Part shown: positions 17,822-26,092 of the stretch, one piece after another
How the letters are laid out: every line of letters begins with the position of its first letter
Numbering within the stretch: the first letter of the stretch is position 1
Assembly: GCF_000763885.1 (NCBI RefSeq)
Contig: NZ_JRKO01000003.1
Coordinates: 1 to 64,000 of the forward strand
From: Paracoccus versutus
GTDB taxonomy: Bacteria > Pseudomonadota > Alphaproteobacteria > Rhodobacterales > Rhodobacteraceae
DNA length: 64,000 nucleotides
Direction: 5' to 3'
Program-made: the position numbers and the translations under genes
The notes under the pieces: model-generated
Database searches by the model: none
What the model was told of the DNA's origin: nothing
What the model saw: only the letters and a program-made list of their open reading frames with translations

Positions 17822-19048
17822 CGCCGCGCCAAGCCGGCGGGTGCGATTGTCCATCGCCTGCCGGAACAGCGTCATGTAGCGCGGCGCCACGGATTGCAGC
17901 GTATGGGCCTGGCCCAGGACGCGCGCTGCCCGGCCAAGCCGCGCCCGCCTTGCGGCATCGTCCCTGAGCGCCCGGATCGTGTCCAGCCAGCGGCCGATGT
18001 CGTCGGGCAGCAGGATGCCGTTGACATCGTCGCGGATCAGTTCCGCCGGATAGCCGCGGTCGGGCGCGATCACGCATCCGCCCCGGCCCAGGATTTCCAG
18101 CAATCCCCAATTCGCCACGCCGTGGCGCAGCGGATAAAGGAACAGGTCGATCTGCGACAGTTCGCGCACGAAATCCTGGTAGGGCAGCTTGCCGGGCCGT
18201 TCCAGCACCGCGGCGGCGGCGGGAAATTCCCGCATCAGATGGGTGCAGAAATCCGCCACCTCGCCGCCATATCGGCGCTGCACCCATTGCTGCTCGTAGC
18301 CATAGGTCGATCCGTCCGCCCCGCCCAGGGCGATGAACCGGGCATCGAAGCCTTCGCGCGCCAGCCGGTCCACGATCCGCACGAAGCTATCGAACCCCTT
18401 GGCGCTGGAAAGGTCGCGCGCCGAAAAGCCGATGGTGAACGGGCGCGGGCCGGGGGGCGGCGCAAAGGCCGGGCCGAAGTCCAGCCCTTCCAGCTGCACC
18501 TCGATATTGCCGCGCAGGGCGGGGGGGAACATCGTCTTGGCATGATGGCTGGGACAGATCACCAGGTCGCTGCGCAGCGCCTGGTGGAAATGCAGCATCT
18601 CGGTGTTCTTGTCGCTCATGCGCTGCGACAGGTCGGGCGGATAGGCCGGATCCCAGCCATGCGCATGGAAGCTGGGAAACTCGACATAGCTGACGATGGC
18701 CGCGTCGATCTCGTCATAAAGGAAATGCGGCGCGCCCCACAACGAATGGGCCACGACCACGTCGATGGGGCGGCTTTTCTGGAATTCGCGCAGCGCCAGC
18801 AGCAGCCCGCGCCCGATCCGGGCCGAGCGTTCCAGCTTGGCGGTGTAGTAATAGCTTTGCGCGCCGGTGATGGGACCGTCGGGCTGGAAGGCCAGGATAT
18901 GGGCGCCCTTGTCCTGATGGCGCTGGCGATGGCCGGGCGTGGTCAGGAAATAGGTCTCGGCCATGCCCGCCTTGCGCAGATAGTCGCAAAGCGGGCCGAA
19001 CTGGCCCGGATAGACGGCGCCGGCAAAGACGATGACGGGCTTTGGCAT
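17798..19048 (-). CDS. GT4-type glycosyltransferase
   Basis: 416-residue cytoplasmic GT-B fold enzyme. The N-terminal Rossmann half starts PKPVIVFAGAVYPGQFGPL; the C-terminal half has GFSARDLSSAKGFDSFVRIV and the nucleotide-sugar-binding stretch LFLYPLRHGVANWGLLEIL followed by GGCVIAPDRGYPAELI, where the usual E-x7-E motif is replaced by a degenerate form with the last Glu before ILGRGG. VVAHSLWGAPHFLYD is reminiscent of family GT4 members that extend exopolysaccharides. It converges on the Omp85 gene (24-bp overlap) and shares its direction with the regulator genes upstream. Donor and acceptor are unknown; modifying the matrix or the repeat adhesins is a guess from context. Confidence 0.75.
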   Translation of the reverse strand: MPKPVIVFAGAVYPGQFGPLCDYLRKAGMAETYFLTTPGHRQRHQDKGAHILAFQPDGPITGAQSYYYTAKLERSARIGRGLLLALREFQKSRPIDVVVAHSLWGAPHFLYDEIDAAIVSYVEFPSFHAHGWDPAYPPDLSQRMSDKNTEMLHFHQALRSDLVICPSHHAKTMFPPALRGNIEVQLEGLDFGPAFAPPPGPRPFTIGFSARDLSSAKGFDSFVRIVDRLAREGFDARFIALGGADGSTYGYEQQWVQRRYGGEVADFCTHLMREFPAAAAVLERPGKLPYQDFVRELSQIDLFLYPLRHGVANWGLLEILGRGGCVIAPDRGYPAELIRDDVNGILLPDDIGRWLDTIRALRDDAARRARLGRAARVLGQAHTLQSVAPRYMTLFRQAMDNRTRRLGAASKPCVDG

Positions 19049-19061
19049 GGAGTTGGCGGTC

Positions 19062-19697
19062 TCAGATCAGCTTGCGGTCGCGCGCGGCGATGACCGCCTG
19101 CGTCCGGTTGCTGACGCCCAGCTTCTTGCAGACTGCCTTGACATGCATCTTGACCGTGGGTTCGGCCAGGTTCAGCGCCACGCCGATCTCGCGGTTCAGC
19201 TTGCCCTCGGCCAGAAGGCCCAGCACTTCGGATTCGCGGCGGGACAGCAGCGCGCCCTGGTCCTCTTGCGCCTGCTGCCGGGTTTTCACCAGTTCGATCG
19301 GCAGATAGCGCCCGCCGCCGGCCATGAAGCGGATCTCGTTGGCCAGGTTTTTGAGCGAGGTGGTCTTCAGCACGATCCCCGCCCCGCCAAGCGCCATGAC
19401 CTCTTCGACCACGCGCGGCGGGGGGTTGCTGGTCAGAATGCCGACCGGCTTGCCGCCATTGTGTTCCAGCGCCTTGCCCAGCCCGGCGACGCCATCCATG
19501 CCGGGCATGTCCAGGTCGACCAGCACCAGATCGAACGGCCCGTGCCGGTCGATGGCCTCCAGTGCGGCGGGCAGGTCGGGCACGGTCTCGACCTCGATGT
19601 CCGGGACGCCGGTCAGATACATCTCGAGCATTTCCAGGATCATGGCGTGATCGTCCGCGATCAGCACCCGCAATGTGTTTTCTTGTTGTTCATTCAT
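19062..19697 (-). CDS. Response regulator, NarL/LuxR type
   Basis: 211 residues with an N-terminal receiver (acidic DD at 15-16, phospho-acceptor Asp61 in LVLVDLDMPGMDG, Lys near 104 in GIVLKTT) and a C-terminal LuxR helix-turn-helix: LLSRRESEVLGLLAEGKLNREIG then EPTVKMHVKAVCKKLGV. A start at 19715 is also open; MNEQQENTLRVLIADDH at 19697 is more like the family. It lies directly downstream of the hybrid kinase gene on the same strand (gap 145 bp), so the two probably form one signalling pair. Between the two repeat-adhesin genes, it is the obvious candidate to bind the palindromic sites upstream of both. Confidence 0.9.
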   Translation of the reverse strand: MNEQQENTLRVLIADDHAMILEMLEMYLTGVPDIEVETVPDLPAALEAIDRHGPFDLVLVDLDMPGMDGVAGLGKALEHNGGKPVGILTSNPPPRVVEEVMALGGAGIVLKTTSLKNLANEIRFMAGGGRYLPIELVKTRQQAQEDQGALLSRRESEVLGLLAEGKLNREIGVALNLAEPTVKMHVKAVCKKLGVSNRTQAVIAARDRKLI

Positions 19698-19842
19698 GGT
19701 TTCTGCTTTCGGCATCGCCGCCCGCCCAGGGGCGGCGGTCCGTCGAGTGACATCCAGAAACGGCGTGATGCCGGTGCAATCACATCCCCCTTACCCACGG
19801 CAGGATCAAGGTATCCCATCGCGCGGGCAGAGAACAGCCCGT

Positions 19843-21834
19843 TCACGCCATCTCCTCGACCGACCGGCGGCTTTGCATCAGCGCCTCGTCCAGGGGCGCG
19901 AACAGCGGCTCCAGGTCCGGCTGGCCCGCCTCGACCGCCTTTTCGATGGCGCGCAGGCGCCGTTCGACCAGGACCAGCCCGGTCAGGCCGCTGGCGCCGG
20001 TGGCGGCGTGCAGCCGCCGCCCGGTATCCTTGCCGACGCCTTCCTGGCGCAGCTCGTCCAGCACGGATTGCGCCTCGGCCAGGGCCCGCAGCATGAAGCC
20101 GCGCGCCGCCTCGCGGCCGACGCGCTCGGCAAGATCGGCGGCAGCGGCCGGGTCGACGGCCGCGTCCTCGCAGCGGATCGGCGCCGCGCCGGGGGATTGC
20201 CGCGACGGCGCGCCCGCCAGGATCCCGGCCAGGGCGTCGCGCAGCGTGTCGGGCCGGATCGGCTTTTCCAGCACGCAGACCATCCCCGCCTGGTGGCATG
20301 CCTCCTTGATGCGGTCGTCGGCATGGGCGGTCAGCCCGACCACCTTGCCCTGCCAGCGCGCCGCCGAGGCCGGATCCCCGGCCTTGAGCCGGGCGGCGAG
20401 CTCGATCCCGCTCATCCGGGGCAGGGTGACGTCGGTCAGCACCAGCTCGACCCGGCCGGCCAGCTCGTCGCGCGACAGCATCGCCAGTGCCTCGGGGCCG
20501 CTGCCCGCCACCACCACCTCGGCGCCGAAGCTGTGCAGAAGATGGCTTAGCCAGTCGCGGCTGGCCGGGCTGTCCTCGACCAGCATCAGCATCCGGCCCG
20601 CCAGCGCCTGCTGGGGCTGCGCCGGCTCGGCCAGCGGCTGGCGGCGCATGTCCGGGGCGCGCGGCAGGCTGAAGCTGACGCGGAAGATGGTGCCGATGAC
20701 CCGGCCGGGGCTTCCGGGCGGCAGGGCCAGGCCGTCGCTGCCGCGATCCTGGATCTCGATCCGGCCGCCCAGCTGTTTCAGCGCATGGGCCAGCACGTTC
20801 AGCCCGGCCGAGGGGCGCTTGTCCGGGGCCGTCGCCGGCACGGCCGCCTCGTCCAGCGGCAGTCCCAGCGCCTTGGCCAGGCGGGCCTTTTGCGCCGGCG
20901 GCAGCCCGCCCCCCTCGTCCAGAAGCTCGATCCCGACGCGCCAGATCTCGGCCGCCGGCTCGTCGCCGGGCAGCGGATCGGCCAGAGGCGCGCAGGACAG
21001 CCGCAATTCCACCCGTCCGCCGCCATGGTTGACCGAGTTGTCGATCAGGTTCTGGCACAGCGCCCGCACGAAGCGCAGCGGGCCGCGCAGCGTCAGGTCG
21101 GGCGGCGCGTCGACGGTCAGCTGCACCTCGGTCGCGCGCGCGCTGGCGATCGGCTCGACCAGGGCAACCAGGCTGCCCACTTCCTCGACGATGCGGAAAT
21201 CCTCGTCCGGCTGGATGCCGCGCGGGTTCTGTTCGCCGCGGATCACGGCCAGCACGTTGCTGATATGGTCCAGCGCCAGTTCGGCGGCGCGGCGCATCCT
21301 GGCGCCGGCGTCCTCGGGCGCTGCGGCCCCGCCCGGCCCCTGCATCAGCGCCTCGGCCGAGGCCAGCAGCGACTGGATCGGCGTGCGCAGGTCATGGGCC
21401 ACCCGCATCAGCATGGCCGAGCGCGCGCGGTTGCGCAGCCAGGTCGATTCCTGGTCGCTTTCGGCCAGCCGCAGCAGATAGCCCTCGGCCGGGCCCAGGG
21501 GGACATGCACCACCTCGCCCGCGAAGCTCTGGCCGTTCTCGGTCCATTGCGCCGAGACGCTGCCCGAGCGCCGGGCGCGGGCGCAGGCCCCGGCCCAATC
21601 CAGCCGCGCGGTCAGTTCGTCCTGCCCGATCCCCAGCTGCTGGGCCGAGCGATTCGCCAGCAGGATCTCGCCCCGCTGGTTGGCCAGCACCACCGCGCGC
21701 CTGTCGGTGGCGATCACCCGCGCCAGGGCCTGCAGGATGGGGCGAACCGAATTGGCCAGATCCTTGCGCATCCCCGCCGGCAGCGGGGCAAGCTCGCCCG
21801 GTTCCTGGCCCTCGGTATCGGCAATCTCGGTCAT
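19843..21834 (-). CDS. Hybrid histidine kinase: PAS-like, HisKA, HATPase, receiver and Hpt domains
   Basis: 663-residue cytoplasmic phosphorelay kinase without TM helices. A PAS-like sensor (about 40-125: RRAVVLANQRGEILLANRSAQQLG) precedes the HisKA box LMRVAHDLRTPIQSLL with His147, the N box QNLIDNSVNHGGG, and a G1 region that is divergent (IELLDEGGGLPPAQK). A receiver domain follows (MLMLVEDSPASRDW, acceptor Asp near 466 in LVLTDVTLPRMSG), then a C-terminal Hpt domain with the phospho-histidine near 608 in GRRLHAATGASGLTG. Signal flow His-Asp-His to the LuxR-type regulator downstream is expected from the domain order. The ribosome binding site GAGGAAA precedes ATG 21834. It is divergent from repeat-adhesin 2 and shares the palindrome-bearing 234-bp intergenic region. 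Confidence 0.92.
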   Translation of the reverse strand: MTEIADTEGQEPGELAPLPAGMRKDLANSVRPILQALARVIATDRRAVVLANQRGEILLANRSAQQLGIGQDELTARLDWAGACARARRSGSVSAQWTENGQSFAGEVVHVPLGPAEGYLLRLAESDQESTWLRNRARSAMLMRVAHDLRTPIQSLLASAEALMQGPGGAAAPEDAGARMRRAAELALDHISNVLAVIRGEQNPRGIQPDEDFRIVEEVGSLVALVEPIASARATEVQLTVDAPPDLTLRGPLRFVRALCQNLIDNSVNHGGGRVELRLSCAPLADPLPGDEPAAEIWRVGIELLDEGGGLPPAQKARLAKALGLPLDEAAVPATAPDKRPSAGLNVLAHALKQLGGRIEIQDRGSDGLALPPGSPGRVIGTIFRVSFSLPRAPDMRRQPLAEPAQPQQALAGRMLMLVEDSPASRDWLSHLLHSFGAEVVVAGSGPEALAMLSRDELAGRVELVLTDVTLPRMSGIELAARLKAGDPASAARWQGKVVGLTAHADDRIKEACHQAGMVCVLEKPIRPDTLRDALAGILAGAPSRQSPGAAPIRCEDAAVDPAAAADLAERVGREAARGFMLRALAEAQSVLDELRQEGVGKDTGRRLHAATGASGLTGLVLVERRLRAIEKAVEAGQPDLEPLFAPLDEALMQSRRSVEEMA

Positions 21835-21970
21835 GTCTTTCCTCGTGAACCCGGCAACGACGCGATTCTGGCCAAAGGGCGATGGCGCGGCAAGAGCGAC
21901 CGGATCGCGCGCCTTCCCCCTGTCCGGCAGCGAATCGTCGAAAGCGATCCGTCGTGGCTTGACTGTCCTT

Positions 21971-22004
21971 TAGTATGTGTTATTGGCACATACTATCGTA
22001 TATG
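21971..22004. promoter_or_regulatory. Inverted-repeat operator candidate upstream of repeat-adhesin 2
   Basis: TAGTATGTG (21971-21979), a 7-bp spacer, and CACATACTA (21987-21995) are perfect reverse complements; the right arm runs on into a second imperfect palindrome CATACTATCGTATATG (21989-22004). The word TAGTATGTG and the heptamer CATACTA are also present at 8844-8859 before repeat-adhesin 1. The site lies 65-98 bp upstream of the start at 22069 and in the divergent region of the histidine kinase gene. Confidence 0.65.
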
Positions 22005-22068
22005 ACCCTATACCAAATCTCTACCTTGGCCCGCGTTGCTCCAGGGCCGCCCCCAAAAGGATGATTCC

Positions 22069-24945
22069 ATGGCTCAAAGCATCATTCAGGCTGGCACGCT
22101 GATCGATGTCACCATTCCGGCGTTACCGGCGGCTGTCGGCGGCTATCTCAGGTCCGGCAGCGACTTGATCGTGCGGATGAACAGCGGCGACGAGTTCCTG
22201 ATCAAGGACTTCTACATGGCCGCGGCCGACGGCACGGCCCATCGGCTGGTCCTGGGCGACGGCACGGTCATCCTGGCGGATGGCGACGAAGAGGCGGCGG
22301 CCGGCCTTGGCGCCGGCATGTTCGACGATGGCGCCGCCAGCGTCTGGGCCTTGGGTTCCGCCGCCCTGGCGGCCATCGGCGGCGGCACCATCATCGGCAA
22401 CTCGGGCGATTCGTCGAATCCGACGGATACGACCGATCCAACGGATGGCACGGACCCGACTGACGGGACTGATCCGACGGATGGCACGGATCCGACCGAT
22501 GGAACCGACCCGACGGATGGCACTGACCCGACTGACGGGACCGATCCGACGGATGGCACTGATCCGACTGACGGAACCGACCCGACGGACGGCACTGACC
22601 CGACCGACGGGACCGATCCGACGGATGGCACGGATCCGACCGATGGAACCGACCCGACGGATGGCACGGATCCGACCGATGGGACCGACCCGACGGATGG
22701 CACTGACCCGACCGACGGGACCGATCCGACGGATGGCACGGATCCGACCGATGGAACCGATCCGACGGATGGCACGGATCCGACCGATGGGACCGACCCG
22801 ACGGACGGCACTGACCCGACCGATGGAACCGACCCGACGGATGGCACTGACCCGACTGACGGGACCGATCCGACGGATGGCACGGATCCGACCGATGGAA
22901 CCGATCCGACGGATGGCGCGGACCATGTGCAGGGCTTCCTTGATCCCATCCTGGGTGACGGCGGGCTTCTGGGCGACCTGACGGGTAATGACGGCCCGCT
23001 CGGCGCAATCACCGGCTCGGACGGCTTGCTGGGCGACCTGCTGGGCCAGGATGGGCTGCTGGGCGGGCTGGGGGGTGGCCTGCTGGGCGTTCCCCTCCTG
23101 GGTGACGGGGTGGACGGTTCCGCCGGCGTTCTCGATCCGGTTCTGGCCGATGGCGGGCTTCTGGGGGATCTTACCGGCAACGGCGGCCTGCTGGGCGCGA
23201 TCACCGGCTCCGAGGGGCTGCTGGGCGATCTGATCGGCGACCAGGGGCTGCTGGGCTCCGTCACCGGCTCGCAAGGGCTTGTGGGTGAGTTGACCGGCAC
23301 CGGCCTGCTGAAGGACGGGGCGGCCGGCGAGGGGTCCAACGGCCTCTCGGGTCTGCTTGGCGGCGTGCTGGGCGGCAACGACCTGCTCGGCGGGCTGCTG
23401 GGCGGCCAGGGCGGCCTGCTTGGTGGGTTGCTGGGTGGCGAAGGCGGCTTGCTGGGCACCGTGACCGGGACGCTGGACAACGTGGTCGGCGGCGTGCTTG
23501 GCGGGAATGACCTGCTGGGTGGCCTGCTTGGTGGCCAGGGCGGGTTGCTGGACACCGTGACCGGGACACTCGACGGCGTCGTGGGTGGTGTGCTGGGCGG
23601 GGACGACCTGCTTGGCGGGCTGCTCGGCGGTGAGGGCGGATTGCTGGGCACCGTGACCGGAACGCTGGACAACGTGGTCGGCGGTTTGCTTGGCGGGAAT
23701 GACCTGCTGGGCGGCCTGCTTGGCGGGCAGGGCGGGTTGCTGGATACGGTGACAGGAACGCTCGATGGCGTTGTCGGCGGCGTGCTTGGCGGGGACGACC
23801 TGCTGGGCGGCCTGCTTGGCGGCCAAGGCGGGTTGCTGGGCACCGTGACCGGAACGCTGGACAACGTGGTCGGCGGTTTGCTTGGCGGGAATGACCTGCT
23901 TGGCGGTCTGCTTGGCGGCGAGGGCGGGTTGCTGGATACGGTGACCGGGACGCTCGACGGCGTTGTCGGCGGCGTGCTTGGCGGGGACGACCTGCTGGGC
24001 GGTCTGCTTGGCGGCCAGGGCGGGTTGCTGGATACGGTGACCGGGACGCTCGACGGCGTTGTCGGCGGCGTGCTTGGCGGGAATGACCTGCTGGGCGGTC
24101 TGCTTGGCGGCCAGGGCGGGTTGCTGGATACGGTGACCGGGACGCTCGACAGTGTTGTCGGCGGCGTGCTTGGCGGGAACGACCTGCTGGGTGGGCTGCT
24201 GGGCGACCAGGGCGGGTTGCTGGATACGGTGACCGGGACGCTTGATGGCGTCGTGGGTGGCGTGCTTGGTGGGAATGACCTGCTGGGCGGTCTGCTTGGC
24301 GGCGAAGGCGGTTTGCTCAACACCGTGACCGGGACGCTCGACGGTGTTGTCGGCGGCGTGCTGGGCGGCGATGATCTGCTGGGCGGGCTCCTGGGTGGCC
24401 AGGGCGACCTGCTGGGCGACCTCCTCGGAGGCGACCTGCTGGGCAATGTCGGCGACACGCTGACGGGCCTGCTGGGTGTCGCGCCCGGCGATGGCCTGCT
24501 GGATCCGGTCCTCGCCGATGGCGGGCTGCTGGGCGAGCTGACCGGCAACAACGGCACCCTGGGCGACATCAGCGGCTCGAACGGCCTGCTGGGCGACGTG
24601 GTTGGCGATCAGGGGGCGCTTGCGCCCGTTACCGGCCAGGACGGGCTGCTGGGCGAGCTGACCGGCCATGGCCTGCTGGGCGAGGACAGCGACAATCCCG
24701 ACGGCCTGCTGAACGACCTGCTGGGCGGCAGCGACGACCTGATTGCCGGCGTCGCCGATACCCTGGACGGGCTGCTGGGCGGCGAAAGCGACCTGCTGGG
24801 CGGGGTGAGCGATACGCTTGGCGGGCTGCTTGGCAGCGGCAATGCCGGCGATCTGCTGGCGCCGCTGGGCGATGCCGTCGACGGGCTTCTGGGCGGCGGC
24901 CTGCTGGCCGGCCTCGGCAGCCTCAACGACGAGCACGGCGCCTGA
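22069..24945 (+). CDS. BapA-like repeat adhesin 2 with TDPTDG linker and 32-residue LLGG repeats
   Basis: 958-residue protein without a Sec signal. Residues 1-95 resemble the BapA prefix-like domain of large type I secreted biofilm adhesins (SGSDLIVRMNSGDEFLIKDFY, HRLVLGDGTVIL). Residues 122-283 are 27 exact TDPTDG hexapeptides. The main body is LLG-rich: irregular copies, then nine tandem 32-residue units of the form VLGGNDLLGGLLGGQGG plus LLDTVTGTLDGVVGG (23494-24357), and an irregular end closing with LLGGGLLAGLGSLNDEHGA. ATG 22069 has AAAGGA seven bases upstream. The C-terminal tail resembles that of repeat-adhesin 1, suggesting a shared secretion signal. Export by the nearby type I system and function in cell-surface adhesion or biofilm are inferred; Paracoccus denitrificans is known to use a type I secreted adhesin, BapA, for biofilm formation. 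Confidence 0.8.
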   Translation: MAQSIIQAGTLIDVTIPALPAAVGGYLRSGSDLIVRMNSGDEFLIKDFYMAAADGTAHRLVLGDGTVILADGDEEAAAGLGAGMFDDGAASVWALGSAALAAIGGGTIIGNSGDSSNPTDTTDPTDGTDPTDGTDPTDGTDPTDGTDPTDGTDPTDGTDPTDGTDPTDGTDPTDGTDPTDGTDPTDGTDPTDGTDPTDGTDPTDGTDPTDGTDPTDGTDPTDGTDPTDGTDPTDGTDPTDGTDPTDGTDPTDGTDPTDGTDPTDGTDPTDGTDPTDGTDPTDGADHVQGFLDPILGDGGLLGDLTGNDGPLGAITGSDGLLGDLLGQDGLLGGLGGGLLGVPLLGDGVDGSAGVLDPVLADGGLLGDLTGNGGLLGAITGSEGLLGDLIGDQGLLGSVTGSQGLVGELTGTGLLKDGAAGEGSNGLSGLLGGVLGGNDLLGGLLGGQGGLLGGLLGGEGGLLGTVTGTLDNVVGGVLGGNDLLGGLLGGQGGLLDTVTGTLDGVVGGVLGGDDLLGGLLGGEGGLLGTVTGTLDNVVGGLLGGNDLLGGLLGGQGGLLDTVTGTLDGVVGGVLGGDDLLGGLLGGQGGLLGTVTGTLDNVVGGLLGGNDLLGGLLGGEGGLLDTVTGTLDGVVGGVLGGDDLLGGLLGGQGGLLDTVTGTLDGVVGGVLGGNDLLGGLLGGQGGLLDTVTGTLDSVVGGVLGGNDLLGGLLGDQGGLLDTVTGTLDGVVGGVLGGNDLLGGLLGGEGGLLNTVTGTLDGVVGGVLGGDDLLGGLLGGQGDLLGDLLGGDLLGNVGDTLTGLLGVAPGDGLLDPVLADGGLLGELTGNNGTLGDISGSNGLLGDVVGDQGALAPVTGQDGLLGELTGHGLLGEDSDNPDGLLNDLLGGSDDLIAGVADTLDGLLGGESDLLGGVSDTLGGLLGSGNAGDLLAPLGDAVDGLLGGGLLAGLGSLNDEHGA
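22432..22917 (+). repeat. 27 tandem copies of an 18-bp unit (TDPTDG)
   Basis: 486 bp made only of the 18-bp unit encoding Thr-Asp-Pro-Thr-Asp-Gly, with third-position variation between copies so that near-identity recurs at 36 bp and multiples. Such an array is prone to slippage or recombination, and every change of one unit keeps the reading frame. It forms a rigid, acidic linker of 162 residues between the N-terminal domain and the LLGG body; the threonines are possible O-glycosylation sites. Confidence 0.95.
23494..24357 (+). repeat. Nine tandem 96-bp repeats (32 residues each)
   Basis: Nine units in exact 96-bp register, each starting V/LLGGNDLLGG or V/LLGGDDLLGG and ending TLDGVVGG or TLDNVVGG, with only a few substitutions (D/N at position 5, Q/E at position 15, D/G/N at position 20). 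A longer variant unit precedes and a truncated one follows from 24358. Alternation of the N/D and G/D variants suggests duplications of one-, two- and larger unit blocks. Confidence 0.93.
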
Positions 24946-24956
24946 CGCACGAAAAC

Positions 24957-24985
24957 GCGGGCGCGCCCAGGCCGGGCGCGCCCGC
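24957..24985. terminator. Strong 12-bp GC hairpin after repeat-adhesin 2
   Basis: GCGGGCGCGCCC (24957-24968), a 5-base loop and GGGCGCGCCCGC (24974-24985) are perfect reverse complements, 12 bp after the adhesin stop codon. There is no T-run on the + strand after it, so classical intrinsic termination is unlikely in that direction; it may serve as a 3' stabiliser or attenuate reading into the gene at 25059. Confidence 0.55.
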
Positions 24986-25058
24986 CGCCCCCCAGCAATC
25001 CGGCGGCAAGGCTGCGAAGGACGCGCAAGGCGGCCGGCCGTTCGATCCCGAGGAAACA

Positions 25059-25586
25059 ATGGTTGGAATTGTCGATTCCGCGATGATGATCGCGATCCGC
25101 ACGCGGCACCGCAAGGACTCGGCGGATCTGCTGGCCATGGCGATAGAGCTGACGGACAGGAACCCGAATTGCCGGGTCGGCCTATACGCCCTGGATAACC
25201 TGCCGCAGAAAAGCGCATTCTACGAATTCGGCAACAGCGCCGAATTCCTGGCCGGCTTCATCCGGGAACTCGGGCTCGAGGATGTGCAGGACATGGACCT
25301 GAACCAGCCGGGCGTGCCGCCGGCGAAGGTCACGAAGATCCTGGAACGCAAGCTTTCCGAGGCCCAAGCCAAGATCGCCTATTGCCGGGCCTATGCCGAC
25401 GGCAAGGCCTTTCGCGACGAGGACATAGACGATCTGGAATGGCATATCCGCGGGCTTCTGCGGCAGCTCAGCGGCTTGCGCGACCAGATCGGCCGCATCG
25501 CGCCGGCGGCGCAGCCCGAACCCGAGCCGATCAAGGCGACCGCCTGCCTCATTCCCTTCAAGGGGCGGGCCAGCGCGCAGCAGTGA
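25059..25586 (+). CDS. Hypothetical protein
   Basis: 175-residue soluble protein with no family I recognise. It begins MVGIVDSAMMIAIRTRHRK and has a central segment with coiled-coil-like composition (KVTKILERKLSEAQAKIAYCRAYADGKA) and an amphipathic stretch DDLEWHIRGLLRQLSGLRDQIG, followed by a Pro/Glu-rich tail. The ATG at 25059 has GAGGAAA nine bases upstream, supporting real translation. It follows repeat-adhesin 2 on the same strand after the GC hairpin, so it may belong to the adhesion island as a cytoplasmic accessory protein, but this is only context. Confidence 0.7.
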   Translation: MVGIVDSAMMIAIRTRHRKDSADLLAMAIELTDRNPNCRVGLYALDNLPQKSAFYEFGNSAEFLAGFIRELGLEDVQDMDLNQPGVPPAKVTKILERKLSEAQAKIAYCRAYADGKAFRDEDIDDLEWHIRGLLRQLSGLRDQIGRIAPAAQPEPEPIKATACLIPFKGRASAQQ

Positions 25587-25667
25587 ACCGGGGCTTGCGC
25601 CCCGGCCCTTTCGAAACGTGCCGACCAATCCGCATTTGCCCAAGGCAGAATATGACGAGGAGTAGCC

Positions 25668-25937
25668 ATGTTGACGAAGTGCCGTTTTTCCGAAACTGCC
25701 AGCAGCGAAGCATTCGACCATGACTGCGGCTCTACAGGCGGAGAGCTGGTCATCTATATCTTGGCAGCGATAGCCGGAGGGCTGATGGGGGTCAGCCTGG
25801 CACTTTTCCTGAACCTGTCGCTTTTGGGCGTTTTCCTGGCATATTCCCTGGGTGGAATGGGCGCGATTCTTGTCATGGCGGTGGGGCTGTTCCTGCTGCG
25901 ATCCTTGCGGCAATCCATCACGCTGGCGATCCGGTAG
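25668..25937 (+). CDS. Small membrane protein, two predicted TM helices
   Basis: 89 residues with two hydrophobic segments (ELVIYILAAIAGGLMGVSLAL and LSLLGVFLAYSLGGMGAILVM continuing into AVGLFLL) and a short basic C-terminus (RSLRQSITLAIR). The ribosome binding site GAGGAG is nine bases before ATG 25668. No conserved motif recognised. Its place next to the hypothetical gene at 25059 suggests a shared transcript. Confidence 0.7.
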   Translation: MLTKCRFSETASSEAFDHDCGSTGGELVIYILAAIAGGLMGVSLALFLNLSLLGVFLAYSLGGMGAILVMAVGLFLLRSLRQSITLAIR

Positions 25938-26092
25938 AACCGTCCGGGCTATTTCCCCCAGGACTGAAGCGGGCCTTCATCTGCGGGCGCCGATACCCCG
26001 ACCTTGCCCCCGCATTCGCAGGGTGCTGCTGCCCGGAAAAGGGGTTGCGGGCCAGCCTTACCTCGGCCAGGCCGTCCTCTGGACGGCGGCCC

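Noticed and set aside
22432..22917. Direct repeats resembling a CRISPR array
   Set aside because: The 18/36-bp units are continuous, without unique spacers, and keep a coding frame for TDPTDG.
22123..25218. Very long antisense open frame over repeat-adhesin 2
   Set aside because: It mirrors the tandem repeats and has no start signal or family character; repeat DNA of high GC gives open frames on both strands.
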